From an uncultured Eubacteriales bacterium (GTDB taxonomy: Bacteria > Bacillota > Clostridia > UMGS1840), in assembly GCA_900555525.1 (NCBI GenBank), contig USLP01000035.1:1-9054 (forward strand): a DNA stretch of 9,054 bases, read 5' to 3'. Below are positions 1-7,216 of this stretch, one piece after another. Within the stretch, counting starts at the first letter, position 1. The number at the start of each line of letters is the position of its first letter. A program made the position numbers and the translations under genes. Under the pieces are notes generated by a model. The model ran no database searches. It was given only the letters and a program-made list of their open reading frames with translations, and was not told where the DNA came from.

Positions 1-618
1 CCTTTTCTGCGCAATGCCCGCCGAAATCTCATGGTAGCCTACCGGGTCAAGATAAAAAAGCGATAAATCCTCAAGTTCCCATTTGAAATTATATATACCG
101 AGCCTGTGTGCAATAGGAGCGTATATTTCCATTGTTTCCAAAGAAATTTCAAGCTGTTTGCGTTCGGGCATACTTTTTAAGGTTCGCATATTATGAAGAC
201 GGTCGGAAAGCTTTATGAGTATAACTCGGATATCCTTCGCCATAGCCATAAACATTTTACGCAGATTTTCTATCTGTTCCTCTTCCTTGGAATTGAAGCC
301 TATTCGTCCGAGTTTTGTTACTCCGTCGACAATATCGGCAATTTCCTGACCGAATTCCTTTTTTATATCGTTGTAATCATGTACGGTATCTTCTATAACG
401 TCATGCAGAAGAGCCGCACAGACAGACTGGTCGTCAAGGTAAAGCTCCGTTGTGATAAGCGCAACGTTATACGGATGAGTATAATACGGTTCTCCGCTTC
501 GTCTCATCTGATGCTCGTGTGCGCCCTTGGCATAATAGTATGCTTTGGATATCAGCTCCGAATCGGATTTCGGGTTATACTGCTTTATAGTGTCTGTAAG
601 CTTTTGAAGTTCATCCAT
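1..618 (-). CDS. rel: Rel/SpoT-family (p)ppGpp synthetase/hydrolase, N-terminal part (cut by window edge)
   Basis: Makes and degrades the alarmone (p)ppGpp in the stringent response; cytoplasmic and ribosome-associated. The 206 visible residues cover the N-terminal HD hydrolase domain. The metal and substrate signature is present: YYTHPYNVA with His48, LLHDVIEDT with His72-Asp73 and Glu76-Asp77, and KLSDRLHNMRTL at about 136-147. The hydrolase therefore looks intact. The synthetase, TGS and ACT domains of a full protein (about 730 residues in Firmicutes) would lie left of the window. The ATG at 618 has a near-perfect Shine-Dalgarno, AAAGGAGG at 626-633, 7 bases upstream, which settles the start. 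The gene follows recJ on the same strand after a 35-base gap with no terminator, so it is probably co-transcribed. Family assignment is very secure. Long Rel is favoured over a small alarmone synthetase because the HD domain is present. Confidence 0.96.
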   Translation of the reverse strand, partial: MDELQKLTDTIKQYNPKSDSELISKAYYYAKGAHEHQMRRSGEPYYTHPYNVALITTELYLDDQSVCAALLHDVIEDTVHDYNDIKKEFGQEIADIVDGVTKLGRIGFNSKEEEQIENLRKMFMAMAKDIRVILIKLSDRLHNMRTLKSMPERKQLEISLETMEIYAPIAHRLGIYNFKWELEDLSLFYLDPVGYHEISAGIAQKR

Positions 619-653
619 ATAAGAGCCTCCTTTCCGACGTATTTTTTAAAGAC

Positions 654-2363
654 TTACACCAATTTTATATCTTTAAGCTTCAGCGCAGGCATCTTTTTGC
701 CTCTGTAATCATTCGTATAAGGTGTAACGAGCGCGTTTACAATGTCGCCGTCACGCAGCATTTTAACACTGCTCGTATTTCCGACTCCGAAGCCTATAAC
801 ATAGACCGAAACGCCTTTTTTGTGAAATCTCATTCTTACATGCTTGCCGTCTCCGAAAAAGCTCAAGCCCGAAATTTTGACCTTTTCAATCATGAAAAGC
901 GGAGCGGTATTGCCCATTCCGCACGGTTGTATAAGCTCCAAAGAGTCGGTCATTTCAAGCGTTATATCCTTTTCTGTGATTTTGCCGTCATAAATAATTT
1001 CTTCGACAAAATATTTGGAATTGTATTTTTCCTTTGCAAATTGATTCATTTTTTCACGCAAGACGGGAATATTCTCTTTTTTCACGGTTAGTCCTGCAGC
1101 AAGCTCATGACCGCCGTATTTCATAAGGCAGTCGGAGCAATACGAAAGAGCCTCGAACATATTAAATCCCGCAATACCTCTGCAAGAGCCTTTTGCCTCT
1201 TCGCCTGCCGATGAAATCAGCACGCAGGGTTTTGAGTATTTTTCCGAGATTCTCGAAGCAACTATACCTATAACGCCGTGATGCCATGTTTCGCTGTCCA
1301 AAACGATAACTCTGTCCGTTTCGTAAAGCTTTTCTTTTTCGATTATGGCACACGCTTCCTTTAAAATATTTTTTTCTATTTCCTGACGTCTCTTGTTTTC
1401 TTCGCACAAAAGCTTTGCAAGCTTTACAGCCTCGTCCTCATCGGAGGTTGTAAAGAGTTTAACCGCATCAAGCGCATTTCCGAGTCTGCCGACAGCGTTT
1501 ACTCTCGGCGCAATTATAAAGCCGACATGAGACGACGTGATTTTTTTATTATAAAGCCCCGCTTCCGTAATAAGCGCTTTTAAGCCGATATTTGTAGGTT
1601 CTTTCAAAAGCTCAAGCCCATACGTTACAAAAATTCTGTTTTCGTCCGTAAGGCTTACAATATCCGCAATTGTTCCCAGACACAAAAGGTCGCCGTATTT
1701 TTCCAAAAGCTCGCCCGTTTTGTCTCCCCCCTCAAGCGCTTCTATAAGCTTAAACGCAACGCCGACGCCCGAAAGTTCTTTGAAAGGATATGTGCAGTCC
1801 TCTCTTTTCGGGTTAATTACGGCATATGCTTCGGGGATAATATCCTTGCATTTGTGATGGTCGGTTATTACAACGCTGATTCCGAGTTCTGCCGCATAGG
1901 CGATGTCGTCGTCTGCGGTTATACCGCAGTCAGCCGTTATAATGAGCTCCGTTCCCATTTCCTTAAAGTGGTTTACCGCCTCTTTATTAAGACCGTAGCC
2001 CTCGTCGGAACGGGAGGGTATATAATAAGTTACCGAAACTCCTTTCGATTTAAGATAGAGATAAATTGCCGAAACAGCAGTTATACCGTCAACATCGTAA
2101 TCGCCGTAAACAACGATTTTTCCTCCGTTTGCGATCACCTGCCTGATTTTTTCAACGCCTTTCTCCATATCCTTTAGCATAAAAGGATTATGAAGACCCG
2201 ACACCTGCGGATGCAGAAACTCTCGTCCCTCTTCTGCCGTTTTTATTCCTCTGTTGTACAAAACAGCTCCGCAGAGCGGATTAAGCTCAAGCTCGGTAGC
2301 CAGCATTTCCGAAACCTTTTTATCGGATTGCTGCAAAACCCATTTGCTTTTTTTTATCATCAT
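654..2363 (-). CDS. recJ: Single-stranded-DNA-specific exonuclease RecJ
   Basis: A 5'-3' exonuclease on single-stranded DNA that acts in recombination and repair with RecQ-like helicases and RecFOR. It is 569 residues, close to E. coli RecJ (577) and shorter than the B. subtilis form with an extra C-terminal region. The DHH core is visible in order: GDYDVDGIT at 87-95, ITADCG near 142-147, TDHH at 167-170, LSGVGVAFK near 197-205, GTIADIVSL at 230-238 and PRVNAVGRLG at 286-295. The DHHA1 glycine motif, YGGHELAAGLTV, lies near residue 420, followed by a C-terminal OB-like region. The first two codons are both ATG (2363 and 2360). The only SD-like run, GCAGGG, ends 4 bases before the first and 7 before the second, so ATG 2360 may be used. 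A strong promoter lies just upstream and rel follows 35 bases downstream. The apt gene often found between recJ and rel is absent. Confidence 0.96.
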   Translation of the reverse strand: MMIKKSKWVLQQSDKKVSEMLATELELNPLCGAVLYNRGIKTAEEGREFLHPQVSGLHNPFMLKDMEKGVEKIRQVIANGGKIVVYGDYDVDGITAVSAIYLYLKSKGVSVTYYIPSRSDEGYGLNKEAVNHFKEMGTELIITADCGITADDDIAYAAELGISVVITDHHKCKDIIPEAYAVINPKREDCTYPFKELSGVGVAFKLIEALEGGDKTGELLEKYGDLLCLGTIADIVSLTDENRIFVTYGLELLKEPTNIGLKALITEAGLYNKKITSSHVGFIIAPRVNAVGRLGNALDAVKLFTTSDEDEAVKLAKLLCEENKRRQEIEKNILKEACAIIEKEKLYETDRVIVLDSETWHHGVIGIVASRISEKYSKPCVLISSAGEEAKGSCRGIAGFNMFEALSYCSDCLMKYGGHELAAGLTVKKENIPVLREKMNQFAKEKYNSKYFVEEIIYDGKITEKDITLEMTDSLELIQPCGMGNTAPLFMIEKVKISGLSFFGDGKHVRMRFHKKGVSVYVIGFGVGNTSSVKMLRDGDIVNALVTPYTNDYRGKKMPALKLKDIKLV

Positions 2364-2392
2364 TCAGCCCTGCCTTTTTATTATTTTTTAAC

Positions 2393-2421
2393 ATTATATC
2401 ACTTTTTTTGAAATTTTTCAA
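2393..2421 (-). promoter_or_regulatory. Sigma-A-type promoter for recJ-rel
   Basis: On the minus strand, TTGAAA (2416-2421) and TATAAT (2393-2398) are separated by exactly 17 bases. The -10 is preceded by TG plus one base, an extended -10. It lies about 30 bases before the recJ start with nothing between. The match is near consensus; use is inferred. Confidence 0.8.
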
Positions 2422-2439
2422 GATATATTTAAAAAAAAC

Positions 2440-2468
2440 TTTACAAATTTATTATTATGTGCTAAAAT
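2440..2468 (+). promoter_or_regulatory. Sigma-A-type promoter for the rsmD-coaD-coiled coil-uvrC operon
   Basis: TTTACA (2440-2445) and TAAAAT (2463-2468) are separated by 17 bases, with TGC directly before the -10 (extended -10). It lies about 45 bases upstream of the rsmD ATG. It faces away from the recJ promoter with 18 A+T-rich bases between the two -35 boxes, so the two polymerases could compete or share a regulator. Confidence 0.8.
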
Positions 2469-2512
2469 ATAAGTATATGTAAATAAAATAATCGGAAAAG
2501 AGGCGTCGGATT

Positions 2513-3046
2513 ATGCAGGTAAACAGCGGTAACAACAAGGGGACGCTCCTGTTTGTCCCCGAAGGCGAAAACATTCGTCCCACTTCGGACAAAGTGAAGC
2601 AGGCAATTTTTAACATCATTTTGTTTTCCGTTTCTGACGGAAACGTGCTTGATTTGTTTGCGGGAAGCGGTTCTTTGGGAATAGAAGCGCTGTCGAGAGG
2701 CTTTAAATTCTGCGACTTTTCCGACCTTGATACGGCTTGCGTTAAGAAAAATACGGAAAAATGCAGACTGAATGACAAATGCGAAATTCACACCTGCGAT
2801 TTCAAAACGTTTATATCGGGTGCAAAAAGAAAATATTCGCTTGTTTTTTTGGATCCGCCGTATCATAAGGAGCTTATTCCGAAGGCGCTCACACTTTTGT
2901 GCGAAAAAAACCTACTTGAAACGGGAGCTGTCATCGTTATGGAAAGCGACTACAACGAAACGTATGACATACCCGACGAAATCAAGGTAACAAAAGAAAA
3001 ACGCTACGGAAGAATAAAAATTCAAATTGGGGTGTATGAAAAATGA
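2513..3046 (+). CDS. rsmD: 16S rRNA (guanine(966)-N2)-methyltransferase RsmD
   Basis: Methylates G966 (E. coli numbering) of 16S rRNA with S-adenosylmethionine during 30S assembly. It is 177 residues, normal for the family. Seen in the protein: the N-terminal substrate element [14 protein letters not shown] at 22-35, the SAM-binding motif [19 protein letters not shown] at 46-63, an acidic loop at 69-73 (FSDLD) and the catalytic motif IV DPPY at 114-117. The C-terminal [10 protein letters not shown] strand is also typical. The ATG at 2513 has a modest SD, AGAGG at 2499-2503, 9 bases upstream, and is the first gene after a strong promoter. Its TGA stop overlaps the coaD ATG as ATGA, which indicates translational coupling. 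The rsmD-coaD pairing is a widely conserved bacterial gene order. Confidence 0.95.
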   Translation: MQVNSGNNKGTLLFVPEGENIRPTSDKVKQAIFNIILFSVSDGNVLDLFAGSGSLGIEALSRGFKFCDFSDLDTACVKKNTEKCRLNDKCEIHTCDFKTFISGAKRKYSLVFLDPPYHKELIPKALTLLCEKNLLETGAVIVMESDYNETYDIPDEIKVTKEKRYGRIKIQIGVYEK

Positions 3047-3528
3047 GCACGGCTATTTATCCCGGAAGCTTTGACCCGCTTACAAACGGTCATCTTGACG
3101 TTATCACAAGAGCTTCCAAAATGTTTGACAAAGTTATAGTCGGCGTCCTCAAAAACAGCGCCAAAAACGCAGCTTTTTCAACCGAAGAAAGAGTGGAATT
3201 TATAAAAAGGACAACGAGAAACCTGCCAAATGTTACGGCGGAGGGCTTTTCGGGGCTTTTGGTTGATTTTGCACGTCATCACAACAGCAACGTTATCGTA
3301 AAAGGTTTAAGAGCCGTTTCCGACTTTGAGTATGAATTTCAGATGGCTATGGCGAATAAGTCGCAAAGAGAAGAAATAGAAACGCTTTTTCTTACGACAA
3401 GCAAGGAATATATGTTTCTTTCGTCAAGCATTGTTAAGGAAATTGCAAGATACGGGGGTAACTTAAAAGAGCTTGTTCCTCCGGAGATTGAAGAAGATAT
3501 TTTAAATAAATTTAAGAAAGGATTTTGA
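3043..3528 (+). CDS. coaD: Phosphopantetheine adenylyltransferase CoaD
   Basis: Transfers AMP from ATP to 4'-phosphopantetheine, giving dephospho-CoA, the penultimate step of coenzyme A synthesis in the cytosol. It is 161 residues (family about 160). The nucleotidyltransferase signature [12 protein letters not shown] is at 6-17, with the TNGH box at 14-17. [19 protein letters not shown] at 87-105 carries the conserved Arg90, and the second nucleotide motif SSSIVKE is at 127-133. The ATG overlaps the rsmD stop by four bases; a GGGGTG SD at 3029-3034 lies 8 bases upstream. The 3' end runs almost directly into the next gene, with its SD inside the last coaD codons. No anomaly seen. Confidence 0.97.
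   Translation: MSTAIYPGSFDPLTNGHLDVITRASKMFDKVIVGVLKNSAKNAAFSTEERVEFIKRTTRNLPNVTAEGFSGLLVDFARHHNSNVIVKGLRAVSDFEYEFQMAMANKSQREEIETLFLTTSKEYMFLSSSIVKEIARYGGNLKELVPPEIEEDILNKFKKGF
3514..3522 (+). promoter_or_regulatory. Ribosome binding site that sets the start of the coiled-coil gene
   Basis: AAGAAAGGA, inside the last codons of coaD, lies 8 bases before ATG 3531. It is only 2 bases from the upstream in-frame TTG at 3525, too close for that codon to be used. This favours the ATG. Confidence 0.7.
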
Positions 3529-3530
3529 TT

Positions 3531-4130
3531 ATGGATTTGGAAAACTTCATTGAAGAATTGGAAGAAATTGTAGAAAGCGCGACAAAAGTTCCCTTGTCAA
3601 CCAAATGTATGGTTGACCGTGAAGAGGTTTGGGACGTTATCCAGCAGTTCCGCCTCAACTATCCGAGCGAAATAAAAGAAGCTCAATGGGTAAAAAAAGA
3701 GAGAGAGCGTATTATAAACGAGGCTCATCAGGAAGCCGACAATATTAAGGAAAAGGCTCGCCAGGAAGTAACCGATATGGTAAACGAGACCGAAATTATA
3801 AGAATTGCTCAAACAAAAGCAAATGAAATCATAAAGGACGCCGAAAACAATGCGTCCGAAATTCAGAAAAATGCGTCCGACAGAGGAAGAGAAATAGAAA
3901 ACGAAGCCGAACTGAGAGCCGAAGAATACAAACGCAAGGCTGTTGCGTATTTTGACGAGCTTTTGGAAAGAGCGGAAAAAATCACAGAGGAAGCAAGAGA
4001 TAACGTTTACTCCTCATATGTTCAGATGAACAACGCATATACGCAGATGAACGATTCCTACAGAGAGACTGATTCTTTAATGGAAAAAATAGCGTCTGCC
4101 CGTCACGCAATTTCCTCGTCAAATGACTAA
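3531..4130 (+). CDS. Uncharacterised coiled-coil protein between CoaD and UvrC
   Basis: A 199-residue, highly charged protein without signal peptide or membrane segment. The first 40 residues form a small acidic head (MDLENFIEELEEIV) and a short conserved-looking segment (VPLSTKCMVDREEVWDVI). From about residue 45 to 165 it is almost pure Glu/Lys/Arg/Ala helix (for example ERERIINEAHQEADNIKEKA), consistent with a long coiled coil. The tail is Ser/Asn/Tyr/Met-rich (SSYVQMNNAYTQMNDSY). Proteins of this build next to coaD are, from memory, common in Clostridia and are often misnamed ATPase or V-type ATPase subunit H because of low-complexity similarity. A DivIVA-like scaffold or cell-envelope role is possible but not shown by the sequence. 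The start is ATG 3531; an in-frame TTG at 3525 is too near the SD. The 3' end overlaps uvrC by 8 bases. The gene is real; the function is unknown. Confidence 0.85.
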   Translation: MDLENFIEELEEIVESATKVPLSTKCMVDREEVWDVIQQFRLNYPSEIKEAQWVKKERERIINEAHQEADNIKEKARQEVTDMVNETEIIRIAQTKANEIIKDAENNASEIQKNASDRGREIENEAELRAEEYKRKAVAYFDELLERAEKITEEARDNVYSSYVQMNNAYTQMNDSYRETDSLMEKIASARHAISSSND

Positions 4131-5946
4131 CGGAAAATACTTACCGCATAACAAGGAGAAGCTTAAGCTTGTTCCGAAGAAACCCGGCGTCTATATCATG
4201 AAAAATGAGGACGGCCGGGTAATTTACGTTGGAAAGGCAAAGGCTCTCAAAAACCGCTTGTCGCAGTATTTTATCGGTACTCCGAACAACTATAAAACCA
4301 TGCGTATGGTTCTTAACGTTAAGGATTTTGACTATATCATAACACGTTCCGAGAGCGATGCGCTTATATTGGAAAACAACCTTATAAAAAAATACAAGCC
4401 CAAATATAACATACTTTTGAAGGACGACAAAACCTACCCCTTTATAAAAGTAAATCTTGACGTGCGTTTTCCGTATCTTTCTTTGGTAAGAAAAACGAAA
4501 AAGGACGCAAATAAATATTACGGACCTTTTATAAACGGGCGGGACGTCAATGAAATTATAGATATGGTATCAAAGGCTTATAAACTCCGCAAATGCTCAT
4601 ATGATTTGAAAAACGCAAACAAAAGAGAATGTCTCGACTACCATATAAACGCCTGCACGGCGCCGTGCAGCGGAAAAATCAGCGACGAAGCATACAATGA
4701 AAATGTACAGCTTGCGATAAAAGCGCTTGATAATCACTTAAAACCGCTCGTTCCCGTCCTTACGGAGAAAATGGAGCGTTACAGCGAAAATCTCGATTTT
4801 GAAAATGCCGCAAAGATGCGGGACAGCTTAAAATTAATCGAAAAATTCTCACAGCGTCACGTTGTCGTTACGGTTAAAAAGCTCGATATAGACGTTATCG
4901 GATTTTTCCGAGACGGCGATATTTCAGGGGTTTCCGTGCTTTCGGTGCGCAAGGGAATTATCAACAACAAAAACAGCTACACGTTTTTAAATTCGTCTGA
5001 AATTTCTGATGAAGAACTTGTAAATTCGTTTACGGAGCAGTTTTATATGACGAAAGACGATTCGGTAAAGCGAATTGTGGCAGGTATAAATACGGATTAT
5101 GTGCCCGATTATGAGGGACTTTCGCAGGCTGTATCGGATATTTTCAAAAAAGAAATAAAAATCACCGCCGCAAGGGGAGCGTTTTCAAAAAATCTGCTTT
5201 CTTTGGCGCAGGAAAATGCGGCGGAGGCTATAAAGCTTCGCCTTAACACAAAGATTGACGATGTGCTTTTCATGCTCAAAGAGGAGCTTAAGCTCAAAAA
5301 AACTCCGATACGCATAGAAAGCTACGATATGTCAAACACGGCAGGCTCAAACGCTGTCGGAGTTATGACCGTTTTTGAAAACGGAGTTCTTACAAATAAG
5401 GAAAAACGCAGTTTTATAATAAAGGGTCAAAACGGCTCGGACGATTATGCGTCAATGCACGAGGTTTTGATGCGCCGTTTTGAAAATCTCAAAAATGCCG
5501 AGGACGGCTTTTCCGTACCGCCAGATCTTATACTTGTTGACGGCGGAAAAGGTCAGGTCAATGCCGCAAGGCAAGCGATGGATTTTTACGGCTTTGATTT
5601 TCCCGTGTTCGGAATGGTCAAAAACCAAAAGCACCGTATGCGTGATTTGACAAACGGCAGTATAGAAATGAATTTAAGAAGAAATCATGACGTTTTTGTG
5701 TTTGTATCAAAAATAAACGAAGCAACACATAAGAATGCCGTAGGTTTCCACACAAAGCGCAATACACTCACCGCCTCGAAATCACAGCTCACCGAAATCA
5801 AGGGCGTCGGCAAAACGTCTATGCTCAAGCTTTATCGGGAATTTAAAACCATAACCGCCATAAAAAACGCAAGTATAGAAGAACTCCGAAAGGCTGTTAC
5901 AAAGCCGACCGCCGAAAATATATATAAATACTTCCATGAAGAATAA
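4123..5946 (+). CDS. uvrC: UvrABC system protein C (excinuclease subunit)
   Basis: Makes both incisions around a DNA lesion in nucleotide excision repair, with UvrA and UvrB. It is full length at 607 residues (E. coli 610). Domains in order: the GIY-YIG nuclease for the 3' cut, with PGVYIM at 21-26, YVGKAK at 35-40, Arg45 and Glu84; a four-cysteine cluster (RKCSYDL, RECLDYHINACTAPC) near 160-185, matching the Fe-S binding site reported for UvrC; the UVR/UvrB-binding helix pair DFENAAKMRDSLKLIE near 225-240; the RNase H-like domain for the 5' cut, with SYDMSN, LVDGGKGQ and the ATHKNAVGFH histidines; and a C-terminal helix-hairpin-helix, EIKGVGKTSMLKLY. The ATG overlaps the previous stop by 8 bases with no convincing SD. 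No other in-frame start precedes the domain, so translation is probably coupled. The last codons form half of the terminator stem. Confidence 0.97.
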   Translation: MTNGKYLPHNKEKLKLVPKKPGVYIMKNEDGRVIYVGKAKALKNRLSQYFIGTPNNYKTMRMVLNVKDFDYIITRSESDALILENNLIKKYKPKYNILLKDDKTYPFIKVNLDVRFPYLSLVRKTKKDANKYYGPFINGRDVNEIIDMVSKAYKLRKCSYDLKNANKRECLDYHINACTAPCSGKISDEAYNENVQLAIKALDNHLKPLVPVLTEKMERYSENLDFENAAKMRDSLKLIEKFSQRHVVVTVKKLDIDVIGFFRDGDISGVSVLSVRKGIINNKNSYTFLNSSEISDEELVNSFTEQFYMTKDDSVKRIVAGINTDYVPDYEGLSQAVSDIFKKEIKITAARGAFSKNLLSLAQENAAEAIKLRLNTKIDDVLFMLKEELKLKKTPIRIESYDMSNTAGSNAVGVMTVFENGVLTNKEKRSFIIKGQNGSDDYASMHEVLMRRFENLKNAEDGFSVPPDLILVDGGKGQVNAARQAMDFYGFDFPVFGMVKNQKHRMRDLTNGSIEMNLRRNHDVFVFVSKINEATHKNAVGFHTKRNTLTASKSQLTEIKGVGKTSMLKLYREFKTITAIKNASIEELRKAVTKPTAENIYKYFHEE

Positions 5947-5966
5947 AAATCTCTCATGGAAGTATT
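5927..5966. terminator. Bidirectional terminator formed partly by uvrC codons
   Basis: AATACTTCCATGA (5927-5939) and TCATGGAAGTATT (5954-5966) are perfect 13-base inverted repeats with a 14-base loop containing the uvrC stop codon. On the plus strand the stem is followed by GTAATTTT. On the minus strand it is followed by an A+T-rich run ending in TTTT. It sits between two convergent genes (uvrC and the minus-strand hydrolase ending at 5973), so it can serve both. The stem is A+T-rich and so of moderate strength. Confidence 0.7.
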
Positions 5967-5972
5967 GTAATT

Positions 5973-7085
5973 TTAAAGGTGAATTTTTCCCTTCCGGGGG
6001 GTATATGTTTTATCAATATATTTTCGGTTCCACACTTCATCGTGATACGAAGCACATTTTGATTTTTTACAGTCATTGAAAAGGTCATCGGCAATCTCAA
6101 GAATTACCTCTTTAGCTTCAAGCTTATTCAAATATTTTTTAGGAATTGCACTCATACCAAGGCAAGCTCCAAGGATATTGCCTGTAACAGCTCCCACAGA
6201 ATCACTGTCCCCACTATGATTAACAGCGGCAATCAACGCCCTCTCAAAGTCATTTTCGTATTTCAAAGCGCAATAAACAGAAATAGCAAGCGTTTCTTCC
6301 GCAACCCAGCCTTGACCGAGTTCCTTGATTGCGTCGAGGTCATTCATATTTTCTTTTGAAAGCATAATTGCTTTTTCCATTATTTCGACAAATTCGGAAA
6401 GATGTTCCGCTGACGCAAACAAGTTTTTTACAGCAATAACGGAATCGCTGACCGCACTTAAAAGTGAAATATCATCATGCGAAACAAGACGAATAATATG
6501 CACCAATGCCGCCGCAGGAATGTATCCCAATTCATGACCGTGCGTTAAGGCAGCTGCTTCCGCACCTATCATGTCAACCTCATAATTTTTTATTTTTTTG
6601 TCTTCAAAGTACAAGCCTATCGGCGCAACACGCATTACACCGCCGCAACCCTTACTGTTGTTTATAGGCTTATCAACAGTTCCGTTACAGCCGTGCATTA
6701 TTGCATTTATGCAAGTTCTTCCGGGTTCTCTGCTGTGATTTAATTCTTTGGCATTATTCAGCCAGCAAATATGCTGCGGTTCTTTTCCAAACTGTTCAGA
6801 GGTTTGTGTTAAAAACCAATCCTTGTATGCAAGCGACAGGTAAGACAGATATGACTCCGTCATTCCCCTTGACGTACAAGCCAGCAAACCGTTTGCCGTA
6901 AACAATGACATCTGTGTATCGTCGGAAATTTGAGCCGTGCCATCGACAAGAGTGTATTCGGTTATGCCGTTTTCACCGTATTTCTTGAATATTTGCTCAT
7001 CTGTCAAAAATTCAACAGCATAACCCAATGCGTCGCCTGCGGCTCCGCCTATTAAACAGCCTCTGTATTTATCAAGATTTTTCAA
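5973..7085 (-). CDS. ADP-ribosylglycohydrolase family protein (DraG/ARH type)
   Basis: Enzymes of this family remove ADP-ribose from modified proteins, nucleic acids or small molecules using two Mg2+ ions. With the TTG start the protein has 370 residues. Seen: the N-terminal YRGCLIGGAAGDALG at 7-21, the metal motif SDDTQM at 54-59, GCGGVMRVAP at 146-155, LTHGHELGYIPAAALVH near 180-196, GQGWVAEETLA near 257-267 and the second metal motif HSGDSDSVGAVTG at 290-302. All expected Asp ligands are present, so it should be active. Start: AAGAGGTG at 7092-7099 lies 6 bases before TTG 7085. The longer reading begins with a GTG at 7094 that is part of the SD itself and is unlikely. The ATG at 7089 is out of frame. 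No ADP-ribosyltransferase is encoded nearby, so the substrate is unknown. It is convergent with uvrC and 130 bases downstream of the permease. Confidence 0.92.
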   Translation of the reverse strand: MKNLDKYRGCLIGGAAGDALGYAVEFLTDEQIFKKYGENGITEYTLVDGTAQISDDTQMSLFTANGLLACTSRGMTESYLSYLSLAYKDWFLTQTSEQFGKEPQHICWLNNAKELNHSREPGRTCINAIMHGCNGTVDKPINNSKGCGGVMRVAPIGLYFEDKKIKNYEVDMIGAEAAALTHGHELGYIPAAALVHIIRLVSHDDISLLSAVSDSVIAVKNLFASAEHLSEFVEIMEKAIMLSKENMNDLDAIKELGQGWVAEETLAISVYCALKYENDFERALIAAVNHSGDSDSVGAVTGNILGACLGMSAIPKKYLNKLEAKEVILEIADDLFNDCKKSKCASYHDEVWNRKYIDKTYTPRKGKIHL

Positions 7086-7091
7086 GCATAT

Positions 7092-7099
7092 CACCTCTT
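7092..7099 (-). promoter_or_regulatory. Shine-Dalgarno that implies a TTG start for the ADP-ribosylglycohydrolase
   Basis: The minus strand reads AAGAGGTG, then 6 bases, then the in-frame TTG at 7085. The only other upstream in-frame start (GTG 7094) overlaps this element. I saw no convincing promoter between 7100 and 7158. Confidence 0.65.
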
Positions 7100-7158
7100 A
7101 TTCAAAACTTATGTCAAATTTTTATATTTCCTATTACTAATAAAAAAGCAAAATCTTC

Positions 7159-7180
7159 AAGCGCAAGCGTGTTTGCGCTT
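7159..7180. terminator. Hairpin downstream of the anion permease
   Basis: AAGCGCAA (7159-7166) and TTGCGCTT (7173-7180) form an 8-base G+C-rich stem with a 6-base loop. It lies 37 bases past the permease stop. On the minus strand the poly-T does not follow at once (GAAG, then ATTTT, then TTTTTT further on). On the plus strand TTT follows directly. It probably ends permease transcription, although some read-through into the hydrolase gene is possible. Confidence 0.5.
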
Positions 7181-7216
7181 TTTGGCAAAGGTAATTTAAC
7201 GGTTGTCCCCGATACG

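Noticed and set aside
193..708. Plus-strand open frame of 171 codons
   Set aside because: It lies antisense to rel and the end of recJ, both strongly supported by motifs; it has no SD and its composition is that of a reverse complement.
1854..2177. Plus-strand open frame of 107 codons inside recJ
   Set aside because: It is antisense to the highly conserved DHH motifs of recJ; no start signal.
2455..2866. Two minus-strand open frames of 107 and 134 codons
   Set aside because: Both are shadows of rsmD and its promoter, with no SD and no recognisable motif.
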